Positions 1-6,598 of a DNA stretch of 28,413 nucleotides are shown here, one piece after another. The first letter of the stretch is position 1; the number at the start of each line of letters is the position of its first letter. The position numbers and the translations under genes are program-made. The notes beneath the pieces were generated by a model that saw only the letters and a list, made by a program, of their open reading frames with translations, was not told the origin of the DNA and made no database searches. The stretch is taken from NCBI GenBank assembly GCA_963626085.1, contig CAVFVJ010000021.1, forward strand, positions 1-28,413. The letters run 5' to 3'. Source of the DNA: Colivivens sp963626085 (GTDB taxonomy: Bacteria > Bacteroidota > Bacteroidia > Bacteroidales > Bacteroidaceae).

Positions 1-229
1 TCATCTTCGCATTCGACTCACCACCGGGACATTCCCCCTTGCAAGAATCATTTAGTCGAGTTTTGTCCGATTGTACAACCAGCCTTAACATATCCTTGAT
101 CAGACGGAACTGCACGAAACGGGTGCGCCACGTGAAGAACAAGGCACAGCATACCAAAACAGCAATGATGATGTACGACCACAGGAAGTCGTTAACTTGA
201 GCTAAAACCGTTTGTATTGAATCAATCAT
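1..229 (-). CDS. Sodium:alanine symporter (AlsT/AgcS family), N-terminal part
   Basis: This is the first 76 codons of a membrane protein that runs out of the window on the left. The reading frame is open from an ATG at 229-227 to the edge. The product starts MIDSIQTVLAQVNDFLWSYI, followed by a hydrophobic stretch of about 18 residues (roughly 18-34) and then TRFVQFRLIKDMLRLV. An 'FLW(S/T)Y' segment, a first membrane helix and then '(T/S)RFVQFR' is the typical N-terminus of Bacteroidetes AlsT/AgcS sodium-coupled alanine/glycine importers of the inner membrane. No other in-frame start would keep the first helix, so the ATG at 229 is the likely start. It lies only three bases after a -7-like box (TACCTTTG), so the message may be nearly leaderless. 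The family call comes from the N-terminus alone; transport substrate cannot be judged. Confidence 0.8.
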   Translation of the reverse strand, partial: MIDSIQTVLAQVNDFLWSYIIIAVLVCCALFFTWRTRFVQFRLIKDMLRLVVQSDKTRLNDSCKGECPGGESNAKM

Positions 230-232
230 GCA

Positions 233-240
233 CAAAGGTA
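233..240 (-). promoter_or_regulatory. -7 promoter box (TACCTTTG) of the alanine symporter gene
   Basis: On the minus strand the octamer TACCTTTG fits the Bacteroidetes -7 consensus TAnnTTTG. It ends three bases before the start codon at 229. I see no good TTTG element 19-22 bases upstream, so only half of the promoter is supported. Transcription would begin at or very near the ATG. Confidence 0.5.
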
Positions 241-331
241 ACACATTCTGTCCAAGTTACGTACATCACACATTGATTTTTTCGATATTGCCGCTAAATT
301 TACGGATTGTCCATCCATTTACACGCCACGA

Positions 332-376
332 GATAAGGGGCAGTACTTGCGCACTGCCCCTTATCCTGTTTTTTTT
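332..376 (+). terminator. Strong hairpin with T8 tail, between the M16 peptidase gene and the symporter gene
   Basis: A perfect 13-base inverted repeat (332-344 and 353-365, GATAAGGGGCAGT) encloses an 8-base loop. Read rightward, it is followed by eight T (369-376), the form of an intrinsic terminator. Both flanking genes are transcribed leftward, however. In that direction the run is A8 before the hairpin and there is no U tract after it. The hairpin lies 14 bases past the stop of the peptidase gene, so it may still end or stabilise that message. The stem is certain; which strand it terminates is not. Confidence 0.65.
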
Positions 377-389
377 GTCCGTAGTAATG

Positions 390-3230
390 TTACTTGTCTT
401 CCTCCACCGGACTGGTCATACCAACGATAATGCGGTTTCCACTCTTGAATATCTTAGTCGCCAAGTCCTGCACATCATGTGCCGTTATACTGTTGACACA
501 GTCGAGATAACCATCCACATAGTTCTTGTCCTGAGTCACCTTGTTCTTGATGGCACTGAGCCAGTAGCCATTGCTCTTGACGCTCTCCTGGTAACTGCGG
601 TTCATGTATTCCCTCACCTTCTGCATCTCTTCAGCCTTAGGTCCGTTGGCAACCATATTGTCAATCCCCTTCAAGATGATTTCTTCCATGTATGCACGTT
701 TCTGCGGAGCTGTAGGCAACTGAACCTGTATCATCGCATATTCCTCTGGATATTCCGAGAAGCTTGAACCAACACCGACAGAGTAGGCTCCGCCTTCATC
801 CTCACGCACGGTCTCCAGGTAAACCATCTGAAGAATCTGTTTCAGATAATCGAGAGTCAGTATGCTCTTCAGGGTCGGTTTCATGTGTTCATGCCACATG
901 AACATCTCTATTGCGTTTGGAGTCTCTTGTTCCTTCTCGAACACGTTTGTCAGTTCACCATCCTGCAGACGGAAATCGACAGTCTTGTATTTCTCCTTGC
1001 CTTTCTTGACAGGCAGACTACCAAGATACTTCTCGAACAAAGGTTTCACCGAGTCGATGTCGATGTCACCGATAAAGAAGAACGTGAAGTCACCGGCATT
1101 GGCAAAACGTTCCTTATAGATTTGAATCATCTTGTCATAGTCGAGCTTGTCAATATCCTCAGGTCGGGTACGCTTCACCATATAGTTGTCGTTGTAAGCC
1201 ACCTTGCGGAGAGTGTCGCCCAAAGCAGTCTGTGGGTCGAGTTCCACATTTTCCAAATTGGCTTTGGTGCGTGACATAGTAGAGTTGAACACCTCTTGGT
1301 CCTTACGCGGTGATGTATATGCAAGATAAGTAAGCTGAAGCATCGACTCCAGGTCTTTCTTTACACAACTGCCCGACATGCTCTCTTCACGTGTCCCTAC
1401 AGACGGACTGACGTTGGCACGTATTCCAGCCATCTTCTTGTTCAGTTCAATGGCAGAGAAATTGCCCCATCCGCCAATTGCCACAGTCTCTGCATTGGAT
1501 GCGTTCATGTAGTCATCCTTGCTGTAAAGGGATGTGCCTCCCCAACTGTGTGCAACCATTGATATAGAGTTGGGAGAGAAGTCAGTCTTGCGCACGTAGA
1601 TATTAATGCCATTCTTGAGTTTCAAGTGAGTGAAGTCAAAATCAGCCTTCTCCTCTTTCACGACCTTGCTTCCTTTCAGACTGCTTGCGTCAAGGATTGG
1701 TTCTGCAGACACCTCCTCCTTGTACGCCTCGATGTTTTCAGCCTCAACCTCTTTCAGAATACCGAGAATCTCCTCCTCGGTCGGGATGGTTATACCGTCC
1801 TTCTGTGGAAGCATGCCATAAATGACAGGGGCAGTCTGTGTCCTCTGCTGTGCCAGTTGTGACACAGTGGTGTTGATGATGTCCACGGTAATCATGTCGG
1901 CTACCTGCATCATGTTCTCGTGTTCCCACTCGATACCGGGCGCAGCCACGTTGTCGAGGAAATGACGTACATATTCATTTACATACTTGCTGTTGGCAGT
2001 CTTGTCGCGTCTCTCGTACATGTGGTCAAGACTGGACTTGTACTCCTGCCTGTAGCGTTCGTACTCACTGACGGTGAAGCCGAAGCGTTCCGCACGTAAC
2101 ATCTCACGGTACACAGCTTTGATAGCCTCCTTATATGAGTTGTCCTTGAACTGTACCGTGAAGGTACTTGAACTCATCGCGTTTGTTATCAGGTAATCAC
2201 TGTCGAAACTGATGCCGGCACCGAGGAACGGAGGATTCTCCTGAAGCATTATCTCACTCAACCGGGTGCCCAACATACCCTCGACAGCCTCATTCAGATA
2301 GTTCTGTATGTAGTACAAGTTTGTGTTCCTCAACTCACGTGGAACGGCTGGGTGCTTCCATGCGAACACCATATTGGAACTCTCTTGTTCCTTGTCTGTC
2401 TGTACTGTGAAGATAGGTTGGTCGTTGGTGGCGACAGTGTAGTATTCGCGTACAGCAGCATCGGCTGGAGCTGGTGCTATGTCGGCAAATATTTTCTTTA
2501 TCTTAGCCTCAATCTCATCCACATTGACATCGCCTACAACGATGACTGCTTGCAGGTCGGGGCGGTACCATTTACGGTAATACTTACGGATAGCATCGTA
2601 AGGGAAATTCATCACTATGTCCATTGTACCGATAGGCATACGGTGAGCATAACGGCTTCCCTCGAAGAGGATAGGCAATGCCTTCTCTATCATACGTTGA
2701 GAGGCACTGCTGCGCATGCGCCACTCCTCGTTGATGACACCACGCTCCTTATCTATCTCATCATCCTCAAGCAACAGGTCGTGACTCCAATCGTGAAGGA
2801 TAAGCAGACAGGAATCTATTGCCTGTGGGTTGGTGTTTACAGGGACATTGTCGATATTGTAGACCGTTTCATCAAAACTTGTATAGGCATTCAGATCCTG
2901 TCCAAATTTCACTCCGATAGACTCAAGGTATGTCTTGAGTGTATTTCCCGGGAAGTGGGTAGTTCCATTGAAACACATATGTTCAAGGAAGTGCGCCAGT
3001 CCACGCTGGTCGTCCTCCTCTTGCATTGAACCCACCTTCTGCGCAATGTAGAAGTTGGCACGCTGTTCAGGCCATTCATTATGCCGGATGTAATAAGTAA
3101 GTCCGTTGTCCAACTTTCCCATCCTGACCGCGGAGTCTAGCGGCAACGACGGCAGCGACGGCAACGTCTGGGCGTTTGTCACCAGTACTGTCAACACCAG
3201 TACTATCGACACAAAAATTCTTCTCATCAT
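390..3230 (-). CDS. M16 family zinc metallopeptidase (insulinase/pitrilysin type), two-domain
   Basis: A 946-residue secreted peptidase, the usual length for Bacteroidetes M16 proteins with a fused active and inactive half. Residues 1-21 form a signal peptide ending in a plausible cleavage site (VTNA-QT), so it acts in the periplasm or at the envelope. The inverted zinc motif HFLEH is at 80-84 inside GLAHFLEHMCFNGTTHF. The downstream acidic motif ERGVINEEWRMR (162-173) supplies the third zinc ligand, probably E169. The C-terminal M16 domain (about 525-946) has no HxxEH but keeps the EDEGGAYSVGV segment typical of the substrate-binding half. Family members degrade peptides in a closed chamber; the substrate here is unknown. 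It is the last gene of a four-gene leftward operon, 61 bases after nadB. A weak -7-like TAACTTTA sits just before its start. Confidence 0.93.
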   Translation of the reverse strand: MMRRIFVSIVLVLTVLVTNAQTLPSLPSLPLDSAVRMGKLDNGLTYYIRHNEWPEQRANFYIAQKVGSMQEEDDQRGLAHFLEHMCFNGTTHFPGNTLKTYLESIGVKFGQDLNAYTSFDETVYNIDNVPVNTNPQAIDSCLLILHDWSHDLLLEDDEIDKERGVINEEWRMRSSASQRMIEKALPILFEGSRYAHRMPIGTMDIVMNFPYDAIRKYYRKWYRPDLQAVIVVGDVNVDEIEAKIKKIFADIAPAPADAAVREYYTVATNDQPIFTVQTDKEQESSNMVFAWKHPAVPRELRNTNLYYIQNYLNEAVEGMLGTRLSEIMLQENPPFLGAGISFDSDYLITNAMSSSTFTVQFKDNSYKEAIKAVYREMLRAERFGFTVSEYERYRQEYKSSLDHMYERRDKTANSKYVNEYVRHFLDNVAAPGIEWEHENMMQVADMITVDIINTTVSQLAQQRTQTAPVIYGMLPQKDGITIPTEEEILGILKEVEAENIEAYKEEVSAEPILDASSLKGSKVVKEEKADFDFTHLKLKNGINIYVRKTDFSPNSISMVAHSWGGTSLYSKDDYMNASNAETVAIGGWGNFSAIELNKKMAGIRANVSPSVGTREESMSGSCVKKDLESMLQLTYLAYTSPRKDQEVFNSTMSRTKANLENVELDPQTALGDTLRKVAYNDNYMVKRTRPEDIDKLDYDKMIQIYKERFANAGDFTFFFIGDIDIDSVKPLFEKYLGSLPVKKGKEKYKTVDFRLQDGELTNVFEKEQETPNAIEMFMWHEHMKPTLKSILTLDYLKQILQMVYLETVREDEGGAYSVGVGSSFSEYPEEYAMIQVQLPTAPQKRAYMEEIILKGIDNMVANGPKAEEMQKVREYMNRSYQESVKSNGYWLSAIKNKVTQDKNYVDGYLDCVNSITAHDVQDLATKIFKSGNRIIVGMTSPVEEDK

Positions 3231-3275
3231 TATTATATTTAAAGTTAAACTTCTTTTGTCTTACAGTCCTGTGGA

Positions 3276-3292
3276 ATACTGTGGTACAGTAT
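3276..3292 (-). repeat. Small perfect hairpin at the nadB stop / M16 intergenic gap
   Basis: ATACTGT and ACAGTAT form a perfect 7-base stem with a 3-base loop. Its right arm touches the nadB stop codon (3294-3292). Reading leftward, as the operon is transcribed, no U tract follows. Reading rightward it is followed by six T. It may be an intercistronic RNA processing or stability element rather than a terminator. Confidence 0.4.
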
Positions 3293-4884
3293 CATTTTTT
3301 ATTGTCGAGGGCATGTTTCGGGTAGTCAAGCGTGAAATGAAGTCCACGGCTTTCCTTCCTCTCCAGAGCCTGACGGGTAATGAGATAACCCACATTGATC
3401 ATGTTACGCAACTCACAAATATCACGTGTCGGCTTCACACGCTTGAAGAGGTGTTCTGTCTCTTCATACAGCAAATCGAGACGTTCCCAAGCGCGATGCA
3501 ACCGCAAATCGCTACGTACGATTCCAACGTATGTGGACATAATCTGTCCCACTTCCTTCACGTCCTGTGCTATCAGCACCTTCTCCTCGTTGGTCATTGT
3601 CCCTTCATCGTTCCACTCAGGTACATTATCGTTGAACTCGTAACTATCTATCATCTCCAGCGAGTGCTTAGCTGCCTTGTCGGCATAGACCACAGCCTCT
3701 ATCAGTGAGTTGCTTGCCAAACGGTTACCTCCGTGCAGTCCAGTGCATGAGCATTCGCCCAAGGCATAAAGGCGGTGTATGCTGGACTGACCGTCGAGGT
3801 CAACCTTTATTCCTCCACACATGTAGTGCGCGCTTGGACAAACCGGGATATACTCCTTGGTGATGTCGATGCCTATAGACTGGCACTTGGCATAGATGTT
3901 CGGGAAATGGTGTTTTGTCTCTTCAGGGTCTTTGTGAGTCACGTCAAGACACACATGGTCAAGTCCGTGTATTTTCATCTCTTTGTCTATCGCACGTGCC
4001 ACGATGTCACGAGGTGCGAGTGAAAGCCGTTCATCGTATTTCTGCATGAACTCCTCTCCATTAGGCAATCTCAATATACCTCCGTAACCACGCATGGCTT
4101 CAGTGATGAGGTAGGCAGGATGGGTCTCCTTTGGATTGAACAGTACGGTGGGATGAAACTGGACAAACTCCATGTCCTGCACCTTACCTTTAGCGCGATA
4201 TACCATCGCAATACCGTCACCAGTAGCTATATTCGGATTGGATGTAGTAGCGTATATGGCACCGGTGCCACCCGTAGCAATTATTGTAACCTTAGCAAGA
4301 TAAGTGTCGACCTTACCCGTCTTCGGGTTTAGGATGTACGCTCCGTAACATTCGATGTCCGGTGTTCGTCGTGTCACACGAATGCCCAGGTGGTGCTGCG
4401 TGATAATCTCCACGGCAAAGTGATGTTCCAGGATCTCGATGTCAGGGTTATTGCGGACAGCTTCCATCAGTCCACGCTGTATCTCCGCTCCCGTATCGTC
4501 TGCATGGTGTAAGATACGGAAGTCAGAATGCCCTCCCTCCTTGTGCAGGTCAAATGTACCATCCTCCTTCTTGTCGAAGTTGACGCCCCACTGTACCAAA
4601 TCCTTTATGCCGGCAGGAGCGTTGAGTACAACCTGCTTCACCGCTTCGGGATCACTTATGTAGTCACCAGCCACCATAGTGTCATGGATATGTTTCTCGA
4701 AATTGTCGACCAGCATATTTGTTACGGAGGCAATACCGCCTTGTGCCTTTGCAGTATTGGCTTCCTCCAAGGTCGTTTTGCAGACTATGGCAATTTTGCC
4801 TTTGTGCGCCCTTGCCACCTTTAGGGCATAACTCATCCCAGCCACACCTGAACCGATAATGAGAAAATCAAATTTACGAGTCAT
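3292..4884 (-). CDS. nadB: L-aspartate oxidase
   Basis: A 530-residue flavoprotein that oxidises L-aspartate to iminoaspartate, the first step of de novo NAD synthesis, in the cytoplasm. The N-terminal FAD-binding motif IIGSGVAGMSYA lies at 9-20 and KAQGGIASV at 46-54 contacts the flavin. The segment LHKEGGHSDFRILHHADDTG carries E116, the glutamate before GGHS. This residue separates aspartate oxidases from the related fumarate reductase/succinate dehydrogenase flavoproteins. Other family marks are the HPTVLF block, APRDIVARAI (catalytic arginine region) and HGGNRLASNSLIEAVVYA near the end of the FAD domain. The helical C-terminal domain is present, so the length is complete. Unusually, it is not next to nadA or nadC. 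It sits 12 bases after an outer-membrane barrel gene and 61 bases before a peptidase gene. In an anaerobe the electron acceptor is probably fumarate (known for the E. coli enzyme). Confidence 0.96.
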   Translation of the reverse strand: MTRKFDFLIIGSGVAGMSYALKVARAHKGKIAIVCKTTLEEANTAKAQGGIASVTNMLVDNFEKHIHDTMVAGDYISDPEAVKQVVLNAPAGIKDLVQWGVNFDKKEDGTFDLHKEGGHSDFRILHHADDTGAEIQRGLMEAVRNNPDIEILEHHFAVEIITQHHLGIRVTRRTPDIECYGAYILNPKTGKVDTYLAKVTIIATGGTGAIYATTSNPNIATGDGIAMVYRAKGKVQDMEFVQFHPTVLFNPKETHPAYLITEAMRGYGGILRLPNGEEFMQKYDERLSLAPRDIVARAIDKEMKIHGLDHVCLDVTHKDPEETKHHFPNIYAKCQSIGIDITKEYIPVCPSAHYMCGGIKVDLDGQSSIHRLYALGECSCTGLHGGNRLASNSLIEAVVYADKAAKHSLEMIDSYEFNDNVPEWNDEGTMTNEEKVLIAQDVKEVGQIMSTYVGIVRSDLRLHRAWERLDLLYEETEHLFKRVKPTRDICELRNMINVGYLITRQALERKESRGLHFTLDYPKHALDNKK

Positions 4885-4896
4885 CGTCTTTATAAA

Positions 4897-6585
4897 TTAG
4901 AATGTGTAGGCTGCACCAAACAGGAAGTTCATGCTTGGTGAGCCATACATCATGTATTGGTCATATTTTCTGTTGAGAAGATTGTCTCCTTTTGCATAGA
5001 GCGAGAGACGACAAGGGAATGTGTAGCTCAACGAAGCCCCTAAATCGAATGTGGTTGGTCGCTCATACTGATTGTCGTACTTCTTGAAATAATCGTACGC
5101 CAGATTCACTCCCATTGCAAAGCCTGTCACAGGACGTACTTCCAAGCTCCATACTGCGGAAACGACAGGACGCCACGACTCAATCATGTCGTAGTTCTTG
5201 GTGGTACCGTTATCCAGTGACAGTGTGTATTCATAGTCGCTTGACCACGAGTTATACTGTGCATTGAGTTTAGTCACCACCACATTCCTATGGTTGTACT
5301 CCAGACTCAGTTCACCATAGAGTCGTTTACCGTCTTCAAAGACCACAGGGGAGTAGAGCAAGGTGGAGTTTTCAGATTCCATCATGTGACCAGCAATCTC
5401 AGCCCTACGCCTTGAGATGTCATACCCCGCTCTCAAATCCACGAAGAGTCCGTCAATGGGCCTGGTTGCGATTCCACCGCATGCACGAAGTCGGTCAAAC
5501 TGATGCTTGATCTCAGTATCCACGTTGTTGAGTGTCCAGTAAGGTGTCATCTGACTCATCTTACCGAAACTGTTATATACGATTCCTCCGTCAGCTCTTA
5601 CGTAGAAATCAAATTGAGGGTTCATGTGGAGCACTAGGTTCACGTCAGGAGCGACTTCCTTGTCAGTATTGACATATGCACCGACTTTCATGTCGAGTAT
5701 TTCGGAGCTGTAGCGCAGATGCGGTGATGCAGACAGCAACGTGTAGCCTTTCATTGTTTTTATCCCATAACTGGAATGGTCTACGTTCAGATCCACATCG
5801 AACGAGAGATGGCTGTTGGCTTTGACTCCTGGTGTAATGCTACCGTTTATTAATGTCTCGGCATATTCGTCAGTAGCATTGGTGGCGTACTTCTGACCAA
5901 ATGTTGAGATGGATGCTTCCGCCCCAATGAAGAAATTACCAGACGAATAGGGAATCAGTTTCACCTTTGCGTCAAAGAGGTCATTCCGTTGCTTGTCAGT
6001 TTTGCCAGCCACTTCCATATTGTAATAAGGCGGTTGGTAATTGAACACATCTGTACCATAGTTGGCAATGATAATCAGCGATGACAGTGAGTCAATATAA
6101 TGTTCATAGTCTACCCGGAATCGGTTGGTAAAGAAACGGTTGTTCCATTTATCTGTCTCATTGATTCTATCCACATCACTTTTATGCCCTCGTGTAGAGA
6201 AGTCGAAGTTCAGTTTGTCGTTGTCTGTCAGGTCAAAACCGAAAGTAAGTCTGCCTCTTACATTACTATTGTTCCCGTAGCCGAGAGTGACGAACCCCTT
6301 TTTATCGCTACGGATAAGTCTCTTGTTCTGCGCAGCCCACATGGGTTGGAACGTGTAGTTGTCTGTTGGTACGGCACTGGTGGTATAGTTCACTATATAA
6401 TGACTTGACTTTGTCTCCTCAATCTCCGGGAGTGTATTTATCTTGTCAGCATCCTTCACTGTCGGCTGGTAGTCATTCTCAACCTCGACCACATTATCCG
6501 TCTGCGCTGATGCACAGAGGGTGAAGGCCGTGCATAGGATTCCTATTACGATACTGCTTTTGTTCACCATATACTGTCTGTACAT
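4897..6585 (-). CDS. Outer-membrane beta-barrel protein, TonB-receptor-like but without a plug
   Basis: A 562-residue exported protein. A signal peptide ends near ...LCASAQ (about residues 1-28). Met6 is an alternative start, which would give a more ordinary signal peptide. After a short charged segment (about 30-60, VENDYQPTVKDADKINTLPE) the sequence is mainly alternating polar/hydrophobic strands with many Y, N, D and R. The end is LSLYAKGDNLLNRKYDQYM...FLFGAAYTF. The 'N-LNRKY' block and terminal aromatic residue are the hallmarks of the C-terminal strands of TonB-dependent receptors. There is no room for the usual roughly 130-residue plug, nor for a carboxypeptidase-like domain, so a classical TonB-receptor cycle is doubtful. 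It starts 13 bases after the stop of the TPR-protein gene, and the two products probably work together. The natural substrate is unknown. Confidence is high for an outer-membrane barrel, low for function. Confidence 0.8.
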   Translation of the reverse strand: MYRQYMVNKSSIVIGILCTAFTLCASAQTDNVVEVENDYQPTVKDADKINTLPEIEETKSSHYIVNYTTSAVPTDNYTFQPMWAAQNKRLIRSDKKGFVTLGYGNNSNVRGRLTFGFDLTDNDKLNFDFSTRGHKSDVDRINETDKWNNRFFTNRFRVDYEHYIDSLSSLIIIANYGTDVFNYQPPYYNMEVAGKTDKQRNDLFDAKVKLIPYSSGNFFIGAEASISTFGQKYATNATDEYAETLINGSITPGVKANSHLSFDVDLNVDHSSYGIKTMKGYTLLSASPHLRYSSEILDMKVGAYVNTDKEVAPDVNLVLHMNPQFDFYVRADGGIVYNSFGKMSQMTPYWTLNNVDTEIKHQFDRLRACGGIATRPIDGLFVDLRAGYDISRRRAEIAGHMMESENSTLLYSPVVFEDGKRLYGELSLEYNHRNVVVTKLNAQYNSWSSDYEYTLSLDNGTTKNYDMIESWRPVVSAVWSLEVRPVTGFAMGVNLAYDYFKKYDNQYERPTTFDLGASLSYTFPCRLSLYAKGDNLLNRKYDQYMMYGSPSMNFLFGAAYTF

Positions 6586-6598
6586 TTTATCTGTTAGT

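Noticed and set aside
228..767. Rightward open frame of 179 codons overlapping the 3' end of the M16 gene
   Set aside because: Antisense to a clear peptidase gene, no family features, and it crosses the hairpin at 332-376.
2352..3029. Rightward open frame of 225 codons inside the M16 gene
   Set aside because: Antisense shadow of conserved zinc-site coding sequence; the product has a shadow-like composition rich in V, I, H and C.
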